Shown here one piece after another: positions 41,815 to 54,700 of a DNA stretch of 64,000 nt. A program made the translations under genes and the position numbers. Positions within the stretch are counted from its first letter, which is position 1, and each line of letters opens with the position of its first letter. The notes beneath the pieces were generated by a model that was not told the DNA's origin, did no database searches, and worked only from the letters and a program-made list of their open reading frames with translations. Source of the DNA: Durusdinium trenchii (Eukaryota; Sar; Dinophyceae; Suessiales; Symbiodiniaceae). The DNA lies in assembly GCA_963970005.1 (NCBI GenBank), contig CAXAMN010025672.1, forward strand, positions 207,816 through 271,815. The letters are read 5' to 3'.

Positions 41815-42375
41815 GTGTGCAACTTTCACAGAACAAACCGATGCCACATGCTTTTTTCATAAGCTTCCACTGAAAACGACAGGAAGTCAGATTTGAGTCT
41901 CAGTCCTTGGTTTGTTTTTACTGTAATAGCTCTGAACCGGTCAAATCCTTGAGCAGACACTCCCCATACCAACTGTTTCTTTCCTCTTTCAATGTTCCTT
42001 TGCTTGTTCATCATTTTTTTTTTTTTGGTGGACCAGACGTCACTCAAATCTATCCTCATCATTACCATCATCATAATAGCCATAATAGATCATTGGAGTA
42101 GTAATAGTAATTATCATCGGCAGCGGCAGCTCCAGCTAGGGTATTTGGCCCACTCTGCTGAGCAGTAGTCTACTGCAATCAATTTATTCAATCAATCAAA
42201 CCTTACATAGGTGCCAGATTTGCCTTCTTGGTATGAAATCGGCGAGTGGTTGTTCGGAACTGTTCAGACCTTCTCTTGTCCGCATCAGAAACGGGGCTTT
42301 GACTTGACTGTTTGGGTTTACCTGATCTACATGAAACAAATTGGACCCTTGTAGAAACATATTGGCCATAGAAAG

Positions 42376-42474
42376 CTGCCCCAAGCAGCTCAGGTCTTTG
42401 CCGCCTGCATCGGCTGGACGCTGCCAGAGATGGAGGCGATGAGGGCGGTCATGTGGTTTGCGCCGTTTGAGATC
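42376..42474 (+). CDS. Unrecognised exon candidate
   Basis: Thirty-three codons between ATAGAAAG and GTTTGA read LPQAAQVFAACIGWTLPEME and AMRAVMWFAPFEI. It is helical and hydrophobic with both ends in phase 0. It could share a gene with 41663-41814. Confidence 0.4.
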
Positions 42475-45400
42475 GTTTGAGGGGCTTGGAATACACATAC
42501 TGCCGGCCCGCCCATACCCTTGGACTCTTTTGGAAGGATCTAATCACAGCGTTGCAAATGACATAGGGAGTGCGTTTGTGGAGAACTTGATTCGTGTTTT
42601 CTCACTGTAAGACTTGCGTCAAGTCGGATGAGCGGTGCCCTGATCATCGACACCCCCCTGGCAGCGAAACGATCGAGATGTGTGGACCGATCGCGGAGAT
42701 CCAATGCTAGGTCGCTAGGTCCTTTACTCAATTGTGACTCCGTCCGTCAAGTAGACTTGCTGAAGAAATCTGGCATTTAGGTAGGAGACTCTTCAATGCG
42801 CGCTTTGCTTTCGCCCGCAAGTATTGACATTGCACAGGAATTTCACCATCTCACCATCTACCAAATCCCATGGACATCGGAAAGCCACTGTTCCGGGGCG
42901 CGCTGTTTCGCCTTGCTCGTGGGCCACATGGACATCGGCCGGCCTAAACGCACGGCGTCGTGTCGTCGTGACACGAATTACATATGGGAGCAAGATGAGC
43001 AAGATGAGCTTATTTGGGGCGCCCCCAAACGGCCTGTTTCACTTGTGAATTTTGGATCACTCACCAAAAAGTGGTCATGAGTCGAAACAATGAACGACAT
43101 ATCTTGCCAGGCTCAAGATGCTTTGAGGAGGAGGCCGGGCTGAATGGACTTGTGTGGGAGAGGCCGTCGCGTTCAGTATTGCCCTCTCCGGGAGATGACG
43201 ACATAATATGACATAATGCCACCGTGCCGTGATCGTCGAGGCTGCTGATGTTTGTATGGAGGCTGCTGATGTAGTGTGAGCATGTTGTGGTCCCGGATCG
43301 TGTGAGCTTGCATACATATATATATATACTGTATATATACATATATATATATATGTCAAAGATTGCATCAAAGTCCAAGTTGCACGTCCACCCTCTTGGT
43401 TCGGAACTATCAAAGGTTTGCCTTCAAATGTGAAAAGATGTGACAAGTGCTTACGAACTCGCATGGTGAATTTTGTTCGCTCTTCCAACACATTTGCAGA
43501 GCGTACACGTCGGCTGGCATCACACCACACATCCCAGTGGCCTTCCTCACCGAAGCTATACAGAAGAACTTGGGTTCTTCAGGAAGGTAGTGCGTGGCAG
43601 TACATGTTTAAAGAGACTGGAGCACAGCAGGAAGGGGTAGAAGGAAAAGCATTGTTTTGTTATGTGTTGCTCACGTTTGTTCCATGAAGAACCTTGTTAT
43701 CCCGTTTGTATTTGGGATGGGCAATTGACACGGTGCTGGTTATCATGGATGAGCAGCGATGTGTCCATGTGCCCTGCAAAACTCCATGGCCAGGGGGTTG
43801 TGGCGTGGGGCGTTTCCGACATGAGAGTTGTTTGGTGAGCGCACAATTGCACAGCGTTGCCTCTTAAGAGTGGACAGGAGAAATTGCCATGATTTCACCA
43901 CGAAACAAACTTGGCTTCCTCAATGTCAAAGTAGAATTGTGCATCGGGTCAAAGCTTTGAGCATGGGTCGGATCATCGAGCGGTCCAACAAAAAAAAACG
44001 TGTTGATGATATACGTTTTTATATATATATATAAGCATGTCACAACGTGACGATCATTTTGTCGAGCAACCCTCTTTGGCAAGTCCCAGGGCCGCCATGT
44101 TGAATGATATATACTGTACACACGTGTATTTGATGCCTAAGAGCACCAGGTTCATTGCTACTTGAGTCCTGCTTATATTAAAAAGATGCCTTTGGCTGCT
44201 CTTTTTGAACGGGAGTTGTTTGGATCCTTGAGGCACCCGTATCACGTGTCAAGTTCAGATCTCTCTGCCATGAGGTGAGGATCTACCGAGCATTCTGATT
44301 TTGGACGCTGTTTTTAGGGCTTGACCTCGCTTGGACTCCTCCGTCTCAGGACGTCGTCGCTCGGGAAGGCATGGACACATCGGTCGTCGTCGTGAGTCGG
44401 GAGGGGAGAAGTCCTGACCAAGGAAGGCTGGAAACATCAGGTGTTCATCTGCTGGAACGTGTCAACTGGATTCAATTGGATGTATTTGGCGTAGGCAGGT
44501 GGAACCCACGCTTGTCCCCAAAGCATGTCTGGGTTCTATGCAGGTTGATAGACATCTATATTAAGAAGGTTGGACGCGGTGTTTCAGCAGTTCGTTGAGC
44601 CGAAGAGAAGGTACTTGGTTTCAGTTCTATGGAGAACAACCTAGTGGCCGCTTGATCGAGGAACGCGGCCACTCCCAGGGGGTTGTAGGATCTAGGTTGC
44701 ATTTTTGCTACTCGTTGAAAACCTGTCAACTTTACTTGTTCCTTCTAATCAAAGTCTATAGTACAAGCCTTTGATGCTGTGCCCAGCTCGAGCTACACAA
44801 ATGTTGCCATGAATCTTTAGATCGTTGGATCCTTCTTGCTGGCACGTGATGGAGTTCTCGTGCCCTTCGACTCTCACATGTTACGAGTCAGACTTCGTCA
44901 TGGCGTCAGAGCCGACGTCGTCTTCGTCCTCTACGTCCTCCGCCGACGGACGGTGCCCCAGATCTTCCCATCAGCCGCTTTCCAGTCGGAAGACCCCAGA
45001 CGTGGAGGGGGGGACTGGGGGAGGGCTGGTGGTTCCAAAAACCGTTGCGCAACGATAGATCGTGGATGGATCTCTGATGTTCTTTGAGCCAAAGAGTACT
45101 ACATGTCCAACTCGTACTCGGGCTCAAAGAGTACTCTGATGGAGAGAAAATCCGACTCCAGCATCACTTCCTACGTCACTTCGTGGATGGGCAGGTTTGA
45201 TCCAAGAGTAGGTTTCGACATTCAAGAACTCATGGTGTGCGCTCGGGACAAACTGATTCAATGCGATCAGCGATCAGTTGATTTTTTTCTCCAAACAGTG
45301 TGGACACACGATCGGGGTTCTTGCGATTGGGGTTAAGGCTGGGGATGTCGGGATAGGTACAGAACGAATCGCCTGTCTCGCAAAAATCGCAGGACCATCC

Positions 45401-48400
45401 AGGCTGTGAAGGTGCAGCAGAACACACTTTGAGACGCAAACTCCAGCTCAGTTCCATACTTCAGTGTCCCTTAGAGCAATGTTTCACGGTCCTCAGTTCT
45501 ATGGTAACGTTGGTTTACTATAGAAAGCTCCCCTAAGATACCATAATCATCTATCATCAGCTTCAACCTGCTTTAGCGCAAGGCTCCGGTTCACATGGTC
45601 GCACCACATCCTGTTTTTTTTCATCATGTTTTCACTCTTTTCGCATCCTGTTCTTGGCTTCAACTCACTTTGGGTGTCCTTCACCTCGGGCGTGTCGTCC
45701 CTTCTATTGCGTCGACACGACACGAACCAACGCCGCCGTGTCGTGCCGTGGAGTGTCTCGCCGTGCGACCGACCCGGGCGGCCCCAGATGTTGAGACTGA
45801 CGTCCGGGTCGACCTTCGAACTCTCCCAAGACACCATGGAGGCCGGCCTACCGGGACCGGCGTAGGTCGGTGCTGGCCTTCCCTGGCCGGATGCGGGACC
45901 GGCGTATGTGTTCTTCGATGAAAGGAAGTGTGGAGCGTTTTTTTGGTGAGATGAGAATACCCACAATTCATTACTCATATATTTCTCGTGTATCTAGCAA
46001 AAAGGATCCCAAAAGGGGTGATCAACATCAATCAAAGGTCATGAACGGTCCAGCCTTGGTTGTCTTGGAGCTTCAGGACTGCCCATCAACCAGCGTCGCT
46101 GCAGGTCTTTTGACTGTTTGTTCATGTGTGAATCCAGTAGATGTTCCAAAGATGTTGTCGTTGGTTCAGAACTAGCCCTCCAGTGTATTTGAGGGAACAG
46201 CTTAGAGGATTCGGAGAGATGTTTAAAGAGACTGGCGGCCAGACCATGGCCATGGCAAGCCAATGGCGGATCGCCAGACATCGGATGGACGTCCGAGGAA
46301 TTGGCTGAGGTGATGCTGTTGAGGTGATGGGGATGGCGAGAGGTCGTCAGGAGTGAAGGATTCTGCCAACGCTTTCGCCGATCGCGGAGTGGGCAGCCAT
46401 TCACGATTGAAGAGGTTGAAGCTGTTTCGTTGGAAGAGGTAGAAGCCTCCCTTTTTGATGTGTTTTGATTGCAAACCATATTTTTTGGGGGGGTGTTGTC
46501 CCATTCAGGTTGCGTCAGGTTGCCCCTATTATCGAATTGTTGTAGTTGCATGTCTTTGGATTCCCAAAGACTCTAAAAGACACCTTCACTCGGCAGCTCC
46601 ATGCCAGTATCAAGAAGGTGCAGCAAGTGGCGCAGTCAAGGCCCTGGATGTTTGGGGTACAGCGCCATGTCCGGTGTCTTGCAATACAGGCACAAATACT
46701 AACTGGGCCCCTTCACACAAATGAAAGTAGACTCGTTTGGAGAAAGGGGCCGTAAAAGGCAGCAGCAAGTTCAGCCCTCGACATCACCAGGAACATCCAT
46801 CTCAGCTGGTCGTATGGATTGAGTGAGATTGTTGGTAATCGGATAGAGATGATTTGGATGCCCCGAATCTCGGGTTTCTCCTCAAACATAGGCGATCCGA
46901 AGAGAAAGAATACGCACCGAAACGGTTTGGGTTGATAGAGTCTTTATATATATATATATGTATATACATTCCCAGTAACACATCACATGGTTACGTTGAT
47001 GGCATGGTCCCAAAAGGAAGACTATATATTACAATATTCTCTATCTATCTCTCTCTCTCTATATATATATGTACTCCTTTACAAACAGGGGGGTTGACAA
47101 ATGGTGGTCCTCAAATAGATAGTGGCACGGTTTCCAATACATTTTGAGTGGGGATCTACGAACGTCTATTTATTTGGGGTCGATTTTAAAAATGTGTTCT
47201 GTGCCGTCGGAGTCCAAGTTTTCCCTTTCAGATTGGCTCAAAGTTCTGTGAGAGCGAGGACGTTCAGCTTGTTTGAATGAAACTTGTTGATGCGATGGAG
47301 ACTGGACCTAAAACTGGACCCAACATTAAGTACTCTAATTATATAAGCATATGTGTGGTTTTGCTTGGCATCCCTGGTAGTCATGTTGTTTTATTTCGGC
47401 ACTTTAGCAGGATCTGCGCTTTCACTCTCACCATTTGTGCGACAGTAATATTTAAGGTGGTAGTGAGGGAAGCGAGAGTTGCATCAGAAGGCCAGTTTAA
47501 GACATTTGGACCTGTTGGGACATGTTTAAGACGGCTCCAGGAGGCGATTTCAATCCTGTTGCTTTGAACAACCCTTCGACTCCAAAAGACCAGCGGCACC
47601 GCCAGTATGAAGAAGGAGCGGCACCGCCCCATCAAGTCAAGGCGCCGCTCCTCGCGACGGTGTTGACCATTAAACTGAAAGGGTGTCGGTTTTTTTCAGC
47701 TACTTCGAAGCGAAGGTGTTTGATGTCGGTGAACAGGTCTTTGGTTTGGCTCTAACAGTGGAAATAGGCGATTTCCAAGGCGCCAAGGCACGAACAACTG
47801 TTCAATTTGTGGCAGCTTCTTGGCCGTCCTGCCAACAGAGGCGACATGAGGCGACATTCCAGAGGTTGCATTAATCCAGAGGTTGCAGTCCCTATGAGGT
47901 ATTATAGGTGAGTTTGTTTGTATGGGGCCAAATCTGAAGCAACACCTTTCCCAGGAATTCGATATATCGGAGACCATCTCTCCAGCATTGCTTCTTCGTA
48001 GGCAGTTAGATGTTGGACCAATCTAGGGCCTTTCCACATTTTTCGAACAGGGCAGCCAAGGAGCGTGTCAAGGAGTTCCTGGGGTAGTGTGCTGGTCGCT
48101 TAATATGACCCAGAGCTTGATCGATGAAACTGTCTAGAAAGTTGACCTCACCACTTCAAGCCCAGAAACCATAATTTGCAAAGTAAAGAGACCTGTTTTT
48201 CCAGGCATAGCAGAGGTCCTTGCTTGCTCAGTAAGAAGTAAGTAGAAGGGCAGGGCCTTATGACTGATATAGACCTTTGGTCAGTTCTGACAGCTTGATC
48301 ACTTTGCCAGTTCGAAGAGGGCACTACCACTGCCGCCACTGCCCCTGCCCAAGCGGTTGCAGTGATCCCCACCATGAGCAGTCAGGCGGGTGGGATCATG

Positions 48401-48704
48401 GGGAGTTTTTCATCGCACGTCTCAAAGACATCAGGTTCGATTTTGGTCTGAAAAGAGGTTGGCCGGTAGGGACAGTTCAGTTCTATCACACAAACTGATT
48501 TCTAGTGGGGTTAAGATAAGATATGATAAGTATAAGAAGTATAGTTCTACTTGGCTGGCGCTTCTCCCTTGAGGCTCATATCGGTGTCTATGCAACATGT
48601 TTATAGTTATTTATATTATATATATACATACTATATTACTATATCCTGTTTTGATTGGAGTATGTTTGTCCGTGTATATATATACATATGTCAACTGTTT
48701 GCAG
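42475..48704. other. 6.2 kb with at most weak exon candidates
   Basis: An ATG at 44900 opens a Ser/Thr-rich frame (MASEPTSSSSSTSSADGR) that could be the N-terminus of the channel gene downstream. A frame at 45133-45300 (SDSSITSYVTSWMGRFDPRV) is also protein-like. AT microsatellites lie at 43.31-43.36, 44.02, 46.95 and 47.04-47.07 kb. The rest shows no motif. Confidence 0.45.
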
Positions 48705-48752
48705 GACCTGGGGCAGGTGTTCCCTTCAAAGCCAAGGATATTTGACAGGGTA
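48705..48752 (+). CDS. Channel exon: pre-S1
   Basis: After GTTTGCAG the exon reads DLGQVFPSKPRIFDR(V) and meets a GTAGTG or GTGTGG donor in phase 0. R-x-FD-x-x immediately before S1 is expected in voltage-gated channels. Confidence 0.6.
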
Positions 48753-51700
48753 GTGTGGACCTGCAATGACCTACACCTGACAATTCAGCCCTGGGTGTGA
48801 AGGTCCCTCTCCAGGTACGGCTGATTCATCATAATTAATTGATTCAATTGATTCAGTTTCACCAAGAAACTCCGGACTGCAGAACTTCATTGAAAGCATT
48901 TGTTTCATTTTCAAATACATCTAGATCTTATTTGGTGAGAAGAAATGCAGCCATATACAGCCCCGCACAAAAGGGTCAGCCACGGTAATCTGTTGTTTGA
49001 TTTTGAACGCGTCCCAAGCTCCAACCAGCCACCCAAGCTCCAACGGCTCAGGGAGAAGGACCTCTACCTCGCTTTGGAAGCAGTGGAAGCCTGAACGGAT
49101 CCTTCTTTGAGGCGGACAGCTACGCGCCTGGGTGGAGACGGAGACGGCGTTTGATGAGCCCAATGACGACGACGGACAGCGCGAAGCGCTTTGTCGATGC
49201 ATCGAAAAAGCATCGATTTGTACAGTACCCGAGAGTAGTTAGTTTTGGGTTCAAAAGGCTGCCAAAAAAAAACATTTGCTGGCTCTGAGGTCCGAGGTTT
49301 GTGATTTTTTGGGTCATGAACAGCTTTCATCATGAATATGCAGCTTAGATAGTAGGCTCCCCTATCAAAGTGCCTGGCAAAATAGATGAGTCGTGCAAGT
49401 TGAAACTCTCAATTCAACAGATCCATGGTCAAACCTGCTCCAGTCTTGGATCGCAGGCCTTCTACAGGTGTGTAGACAGGCAATGTATTTGTTTGTATTT
49501 TGCAGTCCTTTCAATAGTTCAGTGAATTTTTATTGCCTCACTCATTTTATATACATGCACGGTTTATAACATTTGTGGTGAAGTGAAATCGCAGGATTGC
49601 GTTCTTATGGCTGTCCAAAAAGTGATTGGAGGATTTCGACAACAATATTCAAAAAAATCCAGCACAGTTTAGGAGACTGAAGTGCTATGAAGTGGATGCA
49701 AATGACTATATAGCTGAATTCTTCTTGTTTCTAAGGAGCTTTGCATGGGAATCCTCATCCTGGTGAGTGTCATGGTGCTGGCTTTGGAAATGCAGTACGA
49801 GGGCTACGTGTGACTTGGGCTCGACAAGCCTCCAAACTCGGCCTCGATGTGTTTGTTTTCCTTTCGTGTTTGAGTCGTTTTTTTCCGATTTTTTGGAGCC
49901 AGACCTTGCTGAAGTGTCATGGTTCAGGAGGTTTCGAACAGGGCGATTTCACTAGAATCCCTGCTGCTGATACACAGGTCACTATGAAATAACGTCAGAA
50001 GTCCGTTTGGAGGTTTGATTTGGATGGAGTTCCGACTTCCATTTGGATGTTTGGAATGGGAAGACCAAGTCCCTGCAACCAGCATTGCCAGCACCACGCG
50101 AACGACCATCGCACGAACGGCCCATGGTCCAAGGGGTCGGAGCGGTTGGGTGCATCACTGGTTCCCCCAGTATTAGACCCAAGATGTCAGTATTTGGATC
50201 ATGATCAGGCGCAGATGTCCTTCTTCAAAGAATTTGGCTGGAGTAGGAAGGACATTCTTATGTTTGGAATCGCAAGAGTCGGTTTGGGCCATGTTCATTT
50301 ACATCCATGTTCATGCAGGAGTACATATTGGCTCTTGATATCAACCCATACTATGCTTTTGAAATGTGCAGTACCAAATCTGACAGTGCATAATATTCTA
50401 CGGTCTATCTAATCTCAAAAGATCTCCCACGTGGAACAAAAAGTCCAGTTGAACAAATGTCCAGTTGGACGTGGAGCATGTTTTATCCTTGGTCGATCAA
50501 ACACAAAGTAAACATCATATCATATCCCTTTGCAAGTCTTGAATCCGTCTCGGTGCTAAAGTGGCATACTAACTATTCACGCACTCAGCATGCGTCCTCG
50601 CATGCTGAGCGTTCCAACTTTGGGAACATGTAGAGAACAATAGAAAACAACTACCATACCTGTCCTTGCCGTAGTGCAAGGGACGTGCAGCAAGCCGATC
50701 TGACAAGACCGCGTGCCCAAAAACATCGTGGGCTGACATTCCTGGTTTCCACTGATCTGATAGTGTTTGCCAGAAGCATCCTAGAACCCATATGACCTTT
50801 GTTTTGATATAGGTAAAGATCATGTTTTGACTCCAAAACAGGGTTCTATAGGATGTTAATTAAATGCAACGGAGAGAGGACATTCCGCAGCCCGGTTCGG
50901 CTGCAGGTTGTGACGATCGAGGCCTTGGGCCAGGTGTCATGAGCGGCCATGTGTCATGTTTGTCATGTTCAGGTGACATCCAAATCCAAGTCTATCGCCC
51001 CAAATATGTGTCCCGTTCCTATTGATATCACTTAGATAAGGTAGTGATTACTTATTTTGATATATCGATGATCTTTGGGCGTGCTGACTGGCGCCGATCA
51101 AGGGGGTCCACCTCCCAAAACCGTTGGTTTTGGACGTCCCACTTTGGGTCAGCCAATGCTGAGAATCGGCTACGAGCTGCAGTATCCGAAGCTGATCCAT
51201 CCACCTGAGGAGGTTTGGCACCAGTGGCCAGCGCCTGGACTGGCCATGGCGGGGAGTGGCCTGGGTTTGGCACCATTCAGGTGGTCTTTGTATGTTACTC
51301 CACAGAGGACGGACCACATGGGGTTCCATCAATTCTCAGGTTTGATGGGATCGTTTGCGGGAGAGTATATGGGCACCTCAGGGAGATCCTGGGCACCCTG
51401 GGGATGACGTACCGGTCCAGTCCGTGGCATTAGACCTTGATGCTGAAGGTCCAAGGCCAACAAAGACCACTTGAAAGAACATGAAAGAACCGCCCCTGCC
51501 TGTGCTCTGGATGAATTCTCGGCCGCAGGATTCCAACCTCGAAGGACGAGCAAATGGTCCACTAGACCCTGCTGACAACGGTGATGTTGTTTGTTTCCTT
51601 TTCAGGGCGTCAAGATTCAACATGACCAGTTTGCAAAAGAGGACTTCTGACCATCCGGTGTTTCTTCCTTGAAGCATCCCAGACGGACAAGCCGATGTTC

Positions 51701-54700
51701 CAAGGTGGTTTTGCGCTGGATGGACAGGTGGCCCAGCAGCAGTGCTGACTTTGGATATTTGTTTTGTTTCAGTTTGCTACTCGAAGATGATTGGGTGGAT
51801 CTTAAAGATTTATTTGTGTCGCAATAAATACATGCCCAAAAGAACTGCATTTTGGCCAGGTGGGGCCAGGTGGTCAGGCTCAATCCTAGACACTTGGGTC
51901 GACGCCTTCGGTCGACCCAGCGGTTGAAACAGTCTATACCTGGAGATGGGAAGCAGAAAGCAAGAAAGCTTCTTGCTACTATTAGCGATGCACTTGTTCC
52001 TATAGTAGCTTCTTGGTACTAGTAGCGATGGCCTCCAACAGAATAGCGATGGCCTCCAACCTAGCAGCTTCTTGGTACAAACAATTTGCTCATTGATCCA
52101 GGACCTTCACAGGACTCTTCGTGCTTGACATCATGATGCGAGTTTGTGTGCTGCGTCTCCGCTTCTTTTGCCAAACGCTCCTCGGTCAAGAGAGGAACCG
52201 CATGACTACTGTATGACAGTCGGCGGCCCGGAAGAGAAAGCCAGGGTTGCTTTTCCCTGTGAGGAAGAGGGGCCTGACGAATTGGGTAAAAAGGAATGCA
52301 CATCGACCAGACATTGCGTTTCTGTTGTTCGAGTTTGCGTATCCGAGGCCTCGTCCCGGACACCATCAGACCAGATATTGTGATTGGCTTCTAATGTTGT
52401 TGTGTTTTTCACAAGTAGTTATTATAAAAGTCTGTTAAAGTCCATGCTTTAGCATGTGTCCATTCCCCTGCCCGGATCAAGTACGAGGAATGGATCAATT
52501 AAGGCCAAATCCTTCGGGAAGCCACGCGCCACAGCCCTTCCCCATGTTTCTCCAACCTCTCTAGATTGAGCCGTGTTTTTCCCAGCTCAGGGTTTTCCTG
52601 TGCGCGTTCGTGCGCTGCAACCCTGGTGCGGCTCAGGTTGAATCTCTTGGACTTCGTGGTGGTCTCCTGTAGTTTGATGGAGGCGCAGACAGTCGGTGAA
52701 TTCGTCTCGTCTCTCATCTCCCAGAGCTGTCCCAGAGCTGTCCATTGGAAGAGCTTTTTCTCGCATGTCTTGTTGGAGCGCTTTTTTGGGGATGGCTATA
52801 GGCGATAGATGTTCCATGAGAAGGGATCTTCAGGTTACTTGGTCCATGGTTCTTTAACTCACATGATCCGACGGAGTCCAGTCATCCGAGAGTCCGCGGA
52901 CATGGTCCATCGAGGTGAATACGGATCATGAACAGAACTCTGTTCCCCGTCCAAGACGCAAAGATACCCGCTGTCACCAATAAATAGGCACTCCAAAAAG
53001 AAGGCGATCAAATCCAGGGTCATACATGAGAGAAACTGATTCCTCCCTGAAGACTCTTTTAGAGGAAACTCCCTACTACGGAAGTACTACACCCCACTCC
53101 ATTGGTCCAGTGGCGCCATCCCAGATCCCTGCCAGGACATTTTTGGGGACAACTTCCCTGTGAATGCGCCCTTCCTACGGCTCTTGCGCTTCGCGAAGGT
53201 TGCTCGCAGCCTTCGGGTCTTGAAGCGATGCTGGGCAGCGACGGAGGGAGCGGCGGTCGCGGCGAGAAGGTCGCGGAAAACCGGTGGTATTCAGTTCTTC
53301 CCCAAACAGGGAGCCGTTTGGAGCGACCACGGGAGTGCCAGTGCCCCCCAACCCGTTGCTACTCAAATTCTTAGAACATTGGAGAAACAAGGGCATCGCT
53401 ACTAGCAGCAAGGGCATTACTACTTGGAGCAAATAGCTACTATAGTAGCTATTTGCTAAGGCCAGGAGCTACTAGTAGCGTCCTTGAAGTGTGGGCTATG
53501 AGATTTGTTGCAAGTTCCCACACCTAAGGACCGAAGGTCTACTGTTCGATCGAGTATGGAGATTTTTCTTGGTCTCACAGAAGATGTGTGTGTGTGTGAG
53601 TTTGTTTTCCTTTTTGTTTCCCTACCTCTGCAACATCTCAGTAATTGTAGATACGATCTTGCCATGGTGTCCATATGTGTCAAGGTAAATATATACATAT
53701 AACTGACGATCTTATTTGTTGGTAACCGTTTCCATGTCCACACCCTCACGTCTTCAGGTCTCTCTCCCAAAGGTAAGCTTTGTGATGAAGCCAAAGAAAA
53801 ATACTGATTGTTGACCTGAATTTGCCTTTATCAACTCCTTATCAACTGGGTCCTTCAACTCCTTATCAGCACGCTTGCAGCTTGCCATCCATTTGGGCCC
53901 CAGGAGCTCACATCCTGGGGTCGCTCCACTTGCTGTTGAAGTCGGTGCGTGCAAGCGTAGCGTCTGGGCGAGAAAACAGAGCTCAGCGGGTCATGGACGC
54001 GGCAGACTTTTTCATGGACAGGCATGCCGAATGAACGCACCAAGGCGTGTTCGGGGACATAGTGCTTTCTGTCTAGATGTTGTTCACTTGGTGAGTGCTG
54101 CAATGTCTTGAGGACTCCATTTTGAAAAGCCCAGGGCACTTTTTTAATGCAACTATAGCGGTGGCCTGCGTGGCCTCCAGACCACAATTCTGGTCATGGG
54201 TCCGCATCCTTTACTTCGCTTGAGCTCCTAGAAGTGGTGGAATCTTTTTGGGTCAGTGAAATCCCAGTGCACAGATCGTCACAGTTTCCAAGAGTTTGAA
54301 GGGAAGCTCCTTCAACCTTTCCACTTCCGTTCTGCGGAAAACCTACGTCCCAATGGGTGGACTGCTGGACCACTCTGGACCCGTGCATACTTTGAATGTG
54401 GTGTGAGTGGTGTGAAATGTTTTTCCTTTGCAAGGACCTTTAACTTTTAGGAGGAAACTTGGGCCGGGGGGGTCAAGCAAGAGTCTTTGGCAAGATTCGA
54501 AGCCGAAACATGTCAGACTGTGAGCTGAGTTGTGTGGGATGCAGCAGTTTGCATATCCTTCTATAGTTGGATAACTCCTCTTGTAGCAGAGCTTAATGCA
54601 GCAAAAGGCACATCCAATTGTCCGACACACCTTTGGCAACACGCAGAGTTCTGTCAGTTGAAGACGGTTCCTTTGCTGAGGAAGTGCTCTTTTGGTCTCT

